From positions 1 to 34,679 of the forward strand of contig CAYGJD010000015.1 of the NCBI GenBank assembly GCA_964350315.1: DNA of 34,679 nucleotides. Reading direction: 5' to 3'. Below, piece by piece: positions 7,671 to 14,582 of the stretch. This DNA is from JAJZEO01 sp964350315. Lineage in GTDB: Bacteria; Chlamydiota; Chlamydiia; Chlamydiales; 2-12-FULL-49-11. Under the pieces are notes generated by a model. That model was not told the origin of the DNA and did no database searches. It worked only from the letters and a program-made list of their open reading frames with translations. Position numbers and translations under genes: made by a program. Position 1 is the first letter of the stretch. Every line of letters begins with the position of its first letter.

Positions 7671-9742
7671 ACTAGTGCCTCCTCTACCCAATTACCTCGT
7701 CTTTGATTAACCTTTTGTCCTAAATGATCAAAATGAATTTCTTCAAATATATCACCTTTAAACACCCCTCGATAGGTTAAATCTCCCCTTTCGTTATAAC
7801 AATATCGGTCAAATTTTTTCGGTGTTTGGTAGATAAGTTTTTCTATCAAGTTGCCCGATGTGTTGTAGGTGTCGTGCTGTGAAGTAGGGGAGCCTTTATC
7901 AAACTTCCCTTCAAACAAGAGATTCCCATTTCTACTGAATATTCGGTGTCTGCCATCCCTTTTTCCATACCAATAACTCCCTTCTCGCTTCACTCCCCTT
8001 TCTCCCCAAAGAGTAAATGATCCATGCAGAACACCTTGAGTGTAATTAACCTCGGCCATTAAATCACCACTTTCAAACAGTCGCAGCCATTTACCATGCC
8101 TTTTCCCCATGCGATAATACTCAATCGAGCAAACAGCTCCTGATGGATAACTCCGCCTTACTTCTCCTTCAAGCATCCCACAAAATGAAATCCCTTGAGA
8201 CAGCCCAGACAAAAGAAAAGTCTCCTCGCAAACAACTTCTTTAACCGCACTGGCAAAAAACGTTGCCTTAAGAATCAACTCTTTGATCTCTCCATCAACA
8301 ACACCCACATCAACTTTATCTTTCTCACGAGCAAAAAGATGGGATGTTACACTCCATAAATCATTTAGAAGATATTCAGCCAACAAACTTTCTGTGAGTT
8401 CTACTTCGAGTAAAATTTTCTCACGTAAAAACCCTTCACTATCTACCCCTTTTTTCAATACTGCTAAAAAGGAATCCAAGGATTCTGACAATGCTTGCGA
8501 GTTAATTTCTCCAATTGTTTGAGCTAATTTTGAAAAATTAAGTTCTTCTTTCTCAAGACTTCCAGTTACGACGGGCTTTCTTTTAACCTCGTCTCTCCAT
8601 TTATTCTTTCTGGTAACTCCATCAATGGTAAGACCGTGATCTGGCATTATGAATTTCATGTGTGGATGTTTTTTTACAAATTCACAGGTCCAGTTTTTTG
8701 CATGAACTAAATCGCGACGAGAAATCATCTCTTCAACAAGAACTTCCCCCTTTCGTAATTCTCTATCCTTCTTCATCCCATTATCAAGTCCAATCATAAT
8801 GACATCATTACATCCTAGAAATGCAGCGATTTGCAATGCTGTTGTTCCTGCATTCCACCCTCCATCCATTTCCCAAGGTTCAATATCTGCAGATTCCATC
8901 AATAATTGATCAATTTTCCAGCCACCGCTTAATCCCATCCAAATTTTTTGTCCCTTATGAAGAGAAAACAGCTTTTCACACATACGATTTTCATAAAAAA
9001 GAGGAAAATTGAACGATGTCATCTTTTGGTATGATTCTAAAGGAGGAGATGGATCAACAAAAACACCAAAATCTATTCGAATACCATTTCTTTCCAATTT
9101 TGGCATTGATGAGCCTGCGGCAATCACAAGAGCAAAACCTTCCATTTCACGTATCTGGTCCATTGCTTCTTGATTCAAAGACGGACCAGATCCACAAACA
9201 ATGGCAGTACAACCTTTATACTTATTTGCTAAATGTTTTCCATTCATGAAATCATGCGAACGCAGAATGTTTGCTTGAATATTTCGCGCTACAACTGCAT
9301 TTTGATGTATATCTGATGCCGATAAGTGAACACCATCGAGCCACTTTTGCAACACCGGTATTTCACCAATAAATTGCACTTTCGCATAGAGATATTTCCA
9401 TGCAATTCTCTTGAGCTCCTCATCGAGATGAGAGACGATATCAATCCCATTTCTTTCGATTAAATCAGAGTGAATCAAAAAACTACGAATTTTTTGCAGA
9501 TCTTTTTCAACAAAAACGATTTTTTTTCCTGAATTTAAAAAAGAATCAACATTTTCCTGACAATCAAAGACTCCATCAATAAATACGACATCACAATCTG
9601 GGTCAAAGAGACACTCTTTTTTTTCAAGCAGAGGCACCTCTTCTCCTCCTATAGAACAAAGAAGAAAAGAAAGAAGAGGGTTCTTCTTCTCAATAATTTT
9701 AAGCCTGTCCTCAGCTCCGGTCCAACAATCCCATTTTTTCAT
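7661..9742 (-). CDS. DUF115 / MptE-like protein with C-terminal YwqK/MORN-type repeats (first of tandem pair)
   Basis: A 693-residue paralogue of the following gene. TAIVCGSGPSLN (179-190) is the DUF115 glycine-rich motif, with FGVFVDPSP and VIMIGLDNG further on. After a helical linker (about 400-520), residues 525-690 hold a run of short repeats of the 'GxxxxxYxxGxxHGxwxxy' kind (YYRMGKRHGKW, YTQGVLHGSF, YGKRDGRHR, FDKGSPTSQHD), as in YwqK/MORN-like proteins. That combination is unusual for DUF115. It overlaps the upstream nuclease gene by 32 bases and the downstream DUF115 gene by about 10, so the genes are tightly coupled. Function is not known; the repeats suggest surface or protein contacts. 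Confidence 0.78.
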   Translation of the reverse strand: MKKWDCWTGAEDRLKIIEKKNPLLSFLLCSIGGEEVPLLEKKECLFDPDCDVVFIDGVFDCQENVDSFLNSGKKIVFVEKDLQKIRSFLIHSDLIERNGIDIVSHLDEELKRIAWKYLYAKVQFIGEIPVLQKWLDGVHLSASDIHQNAVVARNIQANILRSHDFMNGKHLANKYKGCTAIVCGSGPSLNQEAMDQIREMEGFALVIAAGSSMPKLERNGIRIDFGVFVDPSPPLESYQKMTSFNFPLFYENRMCEKLFSLHKGQKIWMGLSGGWKIDQLLMESADIEPWEMDGGWNAGTTALQIAAFLGCNDVIMIGLDNGMKKDRELRKGEVLVEEMISRRDLVHAKNWTCEFVKKHPHMKFIMPDHGLTIDGVTRKNKWRDEVKRKPVVTGSLEKEELNFSKLAQTIGEINSQALSESLDSFLAVLKKGVDSEGFLREKILLEVELTESLLAEYLLNDLWSVTSHLFAREKDKVDVGVVDGEIKELILKATFFASAVKEVVCEETFLLSGLSQGISFCGMLEGEVRRSYPSGAVCSIEYYRMGKRHGKWLRLFESGDLMAEVNYTQGVLHGSFTLWGERGVKREGSYWYGKRDGRHRIFSRNGNLLFEGKFDKGSPTSQHDTYNTSGNLIEKLIYQTPKKFDRYCYNERGDLTYRGVFKGDIFEEIHFDHLGQKVNQRRGNWVEEALVWE

Positions 9743-10112
9743 ATGTCAACAACCCTTCGGTGAAACTATATCCCTGACTTCCCTTCTTAAATCCTGTATA
9801 CACACAATCTTGATTTGCGACTGCAATAAATGGCGCCTGAGCAAAATGGTTATATCCAATCACCTGCTCAAGGGCACTTTTTGAAATAGGAACAGCCTTA
9901 CACTCTATGAGTAAAAGAGGAAAGATTTGATCTTTTTTTTTGATAAAACATACGATATCGAACCTACGATCAGGTACTTTTTTCCCTAAAAGATGCGGCA
10001 TAGAACTTAAACTTCGCTCAACACTTAGCATCTCATAGGGGAAACCTAACTCCTCTTGCATTCTCAAAAGGAGATTTTGGCGCACAATCTCTTCAGGTTT
10101 TGATCGACTCAT
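9711..10112 (-). CDS. Small PD-(D/E)xK nuclease-like protein (HsdR N-terminal type)
   Basis: A 133-residue protein resembling the stand-alone type I restriction R N-terminal domain (PF13588). The PD-(D/E)xK core is visible: RRFDIVCF with Asp52, then LLLIECKA with Glu70 and Lys72. The QVIGYNHFAQAPFIAVAN segment is also typical of this group. No helicase, methylase or specificity subunit lies nearby, so it is not a working restriction system as it stands. Homologues occur as orphan genes in many bacteria, and their role is not established to my knowledge. It starts two bases after the hpf stop and overlaps the DUF115 gene start by 32 bases. Confidence 0.8.
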   Translation of the reverse strand: MSRSKPEEIVRQNLLLRMQEELGFPYEMLSVERSLSSMPHLLGKKVPDRRFDIVCFIKKKDQIFPLLLIECKAVPISKSALEQVIGYNHFAQAPFIAVANQDCVYTGFKKGSQGYSFTEGLLTYEKMGLLDRS

Positions 10113-10114
10113 TT

Positions 10115-10744
10115 CTATTCGATCTCAAGCAATCCTAATGAATGATCACGTCTAAGATAAATCGTTTTCAATTTTTGATCTTCTTCACTTCTGAAAACCA
10201 TGAAAGTATCATCAGACAATTCAATTCTCATTGCCGCTTCATCAAGCGTTAACATCGGAATTGAATATTCTCTTTTAGACTTGATTTCTGGTGGTTTTAA
10301 CTCTTCTTCTACCACATGAAGATTTACATCTTCGATTTGATCATTGATCTCATTTAAGTCTTCTTTTTGGCGATCGAGCACATGTAACTCAACCATCGCT
10401 TGAGATAGATTTTTTCCGTGGTGAGTCTGTATCCGAGTTTTCCATTTACGCAATTTTCTTCGAACGCGGACACACGCTAAATCAATTGCTTGATACATAT
10501 CATCCATCACTGCATGAGTCACAACGCGAAAATGTGAAAACTTATAACTAATTTCTGCTCGGTGTTCTGCTTTTTGCACTTCTAGATACACATGCACTTC
10601 AACAACCTGTGGAGAAATATGTTCTAACTTATGAATTTTATCTAAAATATGTTCACGCATTGCTTGCGTAACTGGGATGTTTTTACCAAAGATTTTAATT
10701 TTTCCGTCAGACTGCACTTCGCTTGAATCAAGATTCTGAGCCAT
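10115..10744 (-). CDS. hpf: Ribosome hibernation promoting factor, long form
   Basis: HPF/RaiA-family protein that binds the 30S decoding region and parks ribosomes when growth slows. The N-terminal domain (about 15-120) shows the YfiA fold pattern, including the basic stretch VRRKLRKWKTR used for rRNA binding. The C-terminal part (about 160-209, SIPMLTLDEAAMRIE to the end) is the dimerisation domain of the long form, which joins two 70S into a 100S particle. Length, 209 residues, fits long HPF. AAAGGAG lies nine bases before the ATG, and a near-consensus promoter lies 38-66 bases upstream. It heads the minus-strand operon with the nuclease-like, DUF115 and glyoxalase genes. Confidence 0.9.
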   Translation of the reverse strand: MAQNLDSSEVQSDGKIKIFGKNIPVTQAMREHILDKIHKLEHISPQVVEVHVYLEVQKAEHRAEISYKFSHFRVVTHAVMDDMYQAIDLACVRVRRKLRKWKTRIQTHHGKNLSQAMVELHVLDRQKEDLNEINDQIEDVNLHVVEEELKPPEIKSKREYSIPMLTLDEAAMRIELSDDTFMVFRSEEDQKLKTIYLRRDHSLGLLEIE

Positions 10745-10781
10745 AGTTCAATACTCCTTTAAAAAAGTCATTTAAAACGGA

Positions 10782-10810
10782 ATACTACCCGACCTTTGAG
10801 TAAATGTCAA
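10782..10810 (-). promoter_or_regulatory. Housekeeping promoter of the hpf operon
   Basis: Read on the minus strand: TTGACA (10810-10805), a 17-base spacer and TAGTAT (10787-10782). The -35 is perfect and the -10 differs from TATAAT at two positions. The start would be near 10775, giving a leader of about 30 bases with a strong Shine-Dalgarno (AAAGGAG). Confidence 0.65.
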
Positions 10811-10829
10811 AATCCAGGAGTATATTTAT

Positions 10830-10902
10830 CGCACCGAGAGGGACTCGAACCCCCAACCACCTGGTCCGAAGCCAGGTACTCTATCCATTGAGCTATCGAT
10901 GC
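10830..10902 (-). tRNA. tRNA-Arg (anticodon TCG)
   Basis: Complete 73-base cloverleaf on the minus strand. GCATCGA pairs with TCGGTGC, discriminator G, and CCA is not encoded. The anticodon stem CCTGG/CCAGG encloses CTTCGGA, so the anticodon is TCG, reading CGA and other CGN codons. The T-loop is TTCGAGT. It lies between recO and the hpf promoter. Confidence 0.95.
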
Positions 10903-10951
10903 AGACCATAAATTTATACGACATATTCTCTTTATTTGCTAGCATGATGTC

Positions 10952-11551
10952 ATGAAAGGTGTAGTACTTAAAACAATTCCGTACCAAGATAGTGGGCGCA
11001 TCGTGCAGCTATATACTGAAGAGTGCGGATTGATTTCTCTTCTCATAAAACGGTTGTCACCAAAAAACACTCACCTTCAAAACATCATCTCTCCCCTTTC
11101 CTTTTCAGACTACCAGTTAGTAAAGAGCAAAAACGACCTCTACTACCTACAAGATGCAACCCTTATTGACCCTTTTATCGAACTAAGGCGCAACCTCGAT
11201 CGACTAATGTCTGCGCAAGTGATGATAAACATGCTTCTTAAATCCCAGTCCAACACAAGAGCATCAACGCCTTTGTTTAAACTTTTTGTTAACTACTTAA
11301 AAGCATTAAAAGAGACTCAAAATCCTAAAAATTACGCCCTCTCTTTTGCATGCAAAATTTTAAGAGTCGAAGGGGTTTTCCCCCTCGACAAAGAAGACAT
11401 TGGTTACCCCTTCAAGGATGATGAATGGGAAGCCTTAACAGAGCTAGCCTACGCTACATCACATGACGCCATTTCTGAGATAAAACTTCCCCATAAAATC
11501 GAAGAAAAGTTCTATTCGATATTCTCAGACTTAGTCACTTCACAACATTGA
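10952..11551 (+). CDS. recO: DNA repair protein RecO
   Basis: RecO brings RecA to single-stranded DNA coated with SSB in the RecFOR pathway. The N-terminal OB-fold pattern is clear: GVVLKTIPYQDSGRIVQLYT followed by GLISLLIKRL. The rest is helical. At 199 residues it is shorter than the usual 230-260, and I see no four-cysteine zinc site in the C-terminal half, as in several other RecO proteins. By position it corresponds to chlamydial CT470. The last 40 bases overlap the coding end of the convergent oxygenase gene. Confidence 0.88.
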   Translation: MKGVVLKTIPYQDSGRIVQLYTEECGLISLLIKRLSPKNTHLQNIISPLSFSDYQLVKSKNDLYYLQDATLIDPFIELRRNLDRLMSAQVMINMLLKSQSNTRASTPLFKLFVNYLKALKETQNPKNYALSFACKILRVEGVFPLDKEDIGYPFKDDEWEALTELAYATSHDAISEIKLPHKIEEKFYSIFSDLVTSQH

Positions 11552-12717
11552 CAGCGACCTCTAGACAAATCTTCCTTATCAAATTGAGCTAATCGTTCTA
11601 AAACTTTTTCGCTTGCATAACCATGATCTTTTAAAGCTTGTAACGCATCTTTTGATTCACGACCATATTCCATCAATCTCTCCATCAACTTGCAATCTGA
11701 AAGCTCTCTTAACATTTCATCACTTGCAAGACCAAGATCTGCCAACCTCTCCATCAACATTTCCCAACGCGTAGCATCAGCAAATTTTTTCACTCCACCC
11801 GCTTCTTCGATCCATTGTGAACAAGGAGAAAGCATAACCTCTGATCTTGGATGAGCAAAATAGACCATTGAAAGTCTATCTCCCGCTATATTGCCTTCTG
11901 GAGACTTAACTCTATGGACAGCTGATTTAAAGTATCCATTGCTGTAAATTTCCAAAAAATCACCGCCATTTATAATCATTGAATCTTCTGTTGCTTTAAC
12001 AGGAAGCCAAGTCCCATCTGCAAGCTGCACTTCCAATCCATCAGCTGTTGCCTGAGGAAGAATCGCAAATAAATCAATATCTGTATGAGCTGCAGCCCAA
12101 ATACCATTATTATCTGATCCTTCTTTTGGAGCAGGATAATGAATAATACGCATTAGACTTTCACTATCGATCATGCCCTCATCAAAAAATGTCTCCTCTT
12201 CTCCAAGAGCAAGAGCTAAAATATGGCAAACCTGTTCTGTGTAGTTATCAAGCAATAAACGGTACTTTGCTACATTTGTCTTCAAGTCATAAAAATCAGG
12301 CCATAGATTCGGCCAAGAATGAACTCTTAACGCATGTTCAGCATCACGCTCGCGACCAATGTGTAAAAATTCCTTGAAATCGCCCACAGCTTCCCCTTTA
12401 GCTGACTCTTGATACATCGGAATGTAACCACGCTGGTAGTTTGTTGGTCTACCGTCGATTAACATTTTTTTCTCTCTTGGAAGAGCAAAAAAACCTTCCA
12501 CAGTGCCAAACGTTTCTTGAATTGTATTCACATCAATGCCCGTATTGGTCAATGCAAAAAAACCAAATTCATGCAATGCATCACGGACCACATTGACAAA
12601 CTCTTCTCTTGTCTCGGTTTTTGTAAAATCTCTCATATCTAAAACAGGGATATTTGCTTCATTTGCACAAATTACACTTGCAACACCTAGAGCAAGCATA
12701 GAAAAAACAACTCTCAT
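11512..12717 (-). CDS. Exported 2-oxoglutarate/Fe(II) oxygenase-like protein (isopenicillin N synthase fold) with C-terminal repeats
   Basis: A 401-residue protein. Residues 24-295 match the isopenicillin-N-synthase/2OG oxygenase family: IPVLDMRDF at the N-terminus, AAHTDIDLF with iron ligands His211 and Asp213, SAVHRV with His268, and RLSMVYF with the Arg281/Ser283 pair that binds 2-oxoglutarate. Residues 1-18 look like a signal peptide, which is odd because these enzymes are usually cytosolic. After the catalytic domain come three 14-residue repeats (323-336, 346-359, 360-373; pattern xxLxxxGxxSxxxL) and a cysteine cluster CQCC (389-392). A good Shine-Dalgarno (AAGGAG) precedes the ATG. The substrate is unknown. 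Confidence 0.85.
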   Translation of the reverse strand: MRVVFSMLALGVASVICANEANIPVLDMRDFTKTETREEFVNVVRDALHEFGFFALTNTGIDVNTIQETFGTVEGFFALPREKKMLIDGRPTNYQRGYIPMYQESAKGEAVGDFKEFLHIGRERDAEHALRVHSWPNLWPDFYDLKTNVAKYRLLLDNYTEQVCHILALALGEEETFFDEGMIDSESLMRIIHYPAPKEGSDNNGIWAAAHTDIDLFAILPQATADGLEVQLADGTWLPVKATEDSMIINGGDFLEIYSNGYFKSAVHRVKSPEGNIAGDRLSMVYFAHPRSEVMLSPCSQWIEEAGGVKKFADATRWEMLMERLADLGLASDEMLRELSDCKLMERLMEYGRESKDALQALKDHGYASEKVLERLAQFDKEDLSRGRCQCCEVTKSENIE

Positions 12718-12750
12718 AAACGACTCCTTTTCAAAATGTTATTTACAAGA

Positions 12751-12780
12751 AATATACAAATCCAAATTGAATTTATGCAA
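12751..12780 (-). promoter_or_regulatory. Likely promoter of the oxygenase gene
   Basis: On the minus strand TTGCAT (12780-12775) and TATATT (12756-12751) are 18 bases apart. Initiation near 12744 would give a leader of about 27 bases ending in AAGGAG before the ATG at 12717. Confidence 0.45.
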
Positions 12781-12834
12781 GCACTATATAAAAGAATTGT
12801 CAAAATCAAAGCTGAAAAAGAGAGGATTTAAGAT

Positions 12835-12917
12835 TGCGAAAGGGGGGACTTGAACCCCCACAGACCGAAGTCCACTAGCCCCTCAAGCTAGCGCGTCTAC
12901 CATTTCGCCACTTCCGC
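12835..12917 (-). tRNA. tRNA-Leu (anticodon GAG)
   Basis: Class II tRNA on the minus strand. GCGGAAG pairs with CTTTCGC, discriminator A12835. The anticodon stem CTAGC/GCTAG encloses TTGAGGG, so the anticodon is GAG, reading CUC/CUU. There is a long variable arm (GGACTTCGGTC) and a TTCAAGT T-loop. CCA is not encoded. Confidence 0.95.
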
Positions 12918-12931
12918 AAAAAATGTGAAGG

Positions 12932-12940
12932 TGCTATAAT
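12932..12940 (+). promoter_or_regulatory. Extended -10 promoter element for yidD
   Basis: TGCTATAAT is a consensus extended -10 on the plus strand. No convincing -35 lies upstream, where the tRNA begins. Initiation near 12947 would leave a leader of about 25 bases before the yidD ATG. Confidence 0.45.
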
Positions 12941-12964
12941 ATGAAAAGCATCAAACAAATGCAA
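12936..12964 (-). promoter_or_regulatory. Promoter of tRNA-Leu(GAG)
   Basis: On the minus strand TTGCAT (12964-12959) and TATTAT (12941-12936) have a 17-base spacer. Initiation would fall about 10 bases upstream of the tRNA. Its -10 shares bases with the oppositely directed yidD -10. Confidence 0.5.
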
Positions 12965-12971
12965 GAGATTC

Positions 12972-13178
12972 ATGAAAAAAGCGTGCATTTTACTTATCAA
13001 GCTCTACCAAATGATTATCTCGCCATATATTGGTTCATGCTGCCGTTTTTACCCGACTTGCTCTGAATATGGAATTCTTGCAATCACTAAACACGGGGCT
13101 CTCAAGGGATGCGCAAAGACACTCGGTCGTATCTGCAAATGCCACCCCTTTCATAGAGGCGGAGTTGATCTTCCTTAG
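12972..13178 (+). CDS. yidD: Membrane protein insertion efficiency factor YidD
   Basis: A 68-residue protein of the YidD family, associated with YidC-dependent membrane protein insertion. The signature is complete: KLYQMIISPYIG, then CRFYPTCSEYG with its conserved cysteines, and CHPFHRGGVD at the C-terminus. An amphipathic N-terminal helix is expected to lie on the inner face of the membrane. By position it corresponds to chlamydial CT473. Confidence 0.95.
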   Translation: MKKACILLIKLYQMIISPYIGSCCRFYPTCSEYGILAITKHGALKGCAKTLGRICKCHPFHRGGVDLP

Positions 13179-13235
13179 CTACTAATGTGCTAGTCTTTTG
13201 ATAAAGATCGGATCATAAATCTATACTAACGTCAC

Positions 13236-14495
13236 TTACTTTTTTTGAGGAATTTCAATCTTTTGACCAGGTCGCAACTTATCACTCTTCAAGTGATTTA
13301 CTCGACGGATATCTGCAATTGAAACTTGATGCCTTTTAGCAATTCTCCAAAGCGACTCCCCTTCTTTAACAGTATGCATGAAGCGCTCACTTTCTACATG
13401 CGCTACATTCGATACATGCGCGACTTGTCGCTTCTGAATCTGTCTTTCTTCAACTTTTTTCTCCTTAACAAACATGCCAGGCAAAAATTTCTGAAGGGCT
13501 AAATTATGATCGTATGGTTCATTTATACTAATATTCTCAAAACTGAATAATTTTCTACCGGCGATCTCTCTAAGAGAATCTGATCGTACGCTACACAAAA
13601 GTTGTTTTAAAAAAATTGTTGTAGCTGTTGTTGCTTCTTGAATAGGATCTATCACTTCTTTTAACAAATGATCGTCCAAATCCCGAAGCACATAATCACT
13701 ATCTAATTGTATCCAAAGCAAGCTGGCTGTCTGAACGCCATATCGAACGTACTTGGTCAATAAAGTTCTCATACTCTGCTCGGTCAAATCAGGAGCTGAC
13801 TTTTGCTCAACTATAAACTCTTCAAAGAATTTCCATGGCCCTTCAAGAAGCATTTGTAGAACTTCGGATGCTTTTACATTATCACTCTTACGTCTAAAAA
13901 GGGTATAAAGAGTATAAAACTCTGAAGTTGAGACAAACGATTGCGCAAGAGAACTCGTAATCTTTGGAAGAGAACTCTCTTTTTTCAACTCCTCAAAAAG
14001 TCCCTCTGTGGTTAGAGGCCACTTCTCACGCTTCATAAAATTATGTATCAACTGAAAGTCTGTCTCATCAAGCGCAGGGTAAACTTCTAAATCAAACTGC
14101 TCCCCACCATCTGCATGAATAAAAGAGAGCTGACGTCTTTGTAATTCTTTTCCTACAACTGCTCGAGAAATATCAAAGTGATGATAAGCAACAAGGCAGG
14201 AAAGAGCTAAATCTCTCTTCGTATAACCATCTTGTAACAATTCTGAACTATTCAATTCTGCAGCTAGCTCATCAAAATTGAGGTGAAAATAATTTTTCAC
14301 AACCTCAGCGTTTGAATTCTTTAATTTCACTGACTTCTTCACTGGCGCAGCGCCGGCCATTTTAGCAGCTAATTGCACCTTATGTTTAACCAAAACAGTT
14401 ACAAAGCCAATATTACACGCCACACTTAATAACAATAAGTTAGTAAGTAGACGGATTTTCTTTATCCAAGGATTTTCAAAAGGTTCCACTTCCAT
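13236..14495 (-). CDS. Membrane-anchored LysM-domain protein
   Basis: A 419-residue conserved chlamydial protein by position (CT474-like). One transmembrane segment lies at about 15-35, so the rest is probably periplasmic. The middle (about 60-320) is a helical region with no domain I recognise. The C-terminus (about 373-416) is a LysM domain: HTVKEGESLWRIAKRH, then DIRRVNHLKSDKLRPGQKIE. LysM domains bind the glycan of peptidoglycan, which suggests attachment or sensing at the thin chlamydial division-site peptidoglycan. It is divergent from pheT, with about 90 bases between start codons. Confidence 0.82.
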   Translation of the reverse strand: MEVEPFENPWIKKIRLLTNLLLLSVACNIGFVTVLVKHKVQLAAKMAGAAPVKKSVKLKNSNAEVVKNYFHLNFDELAAELNSSELLQDGYTKRDLALSCLVAYHHFDISRAVVGKELQRRQLSFIHADGGEQFDLEVYPALDETDFQLIHNFMKREKWPLTTEGLFEELKKESSLPKITSSLAQSFVSTSEFYTLYTLFRRKSDNVKASEVLQMLLEGPWKFFEEFIVEQKSAPDLTEQSMRTLLTKYVRYGVQTASLLWIQLDSDYVLRDLDDHLLKEVIDPIQEATTATTIFLKQLLCSVRSDSLREIAGRKLFSFENISINEPYDHNLALQKFLPGMFVKEKKVEERQIQKRQVAHVSNVAHVESERFMHTVKEGESLWRIAKRHQVSIADIRRVNHLKSDKLRPGQKIEIPQKK

Positions 14496-14582
14496 GTGAC
14501 AGAGGATACTTAAATGTTGAATTTACAAGTAAGTAGTTTTTTCACTTTCATAGAAATCCTTACACACTGTATGATTATCGCC

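Noticed and set aside
7661..9742. YwqK repeats as evidence for a toxin-antitoxin or polymorphic-toxin system
   Set aside because: The 'antitoxin' label of this repeat family is from database naming; no toxin gene or immunity layout lies nearby.
9711..10112. Restriction-modification locus
   Set aside because: Only a stand-alone HsdR-N-type domain is present; there is no methylase, specificity subunit or helicase within the window.
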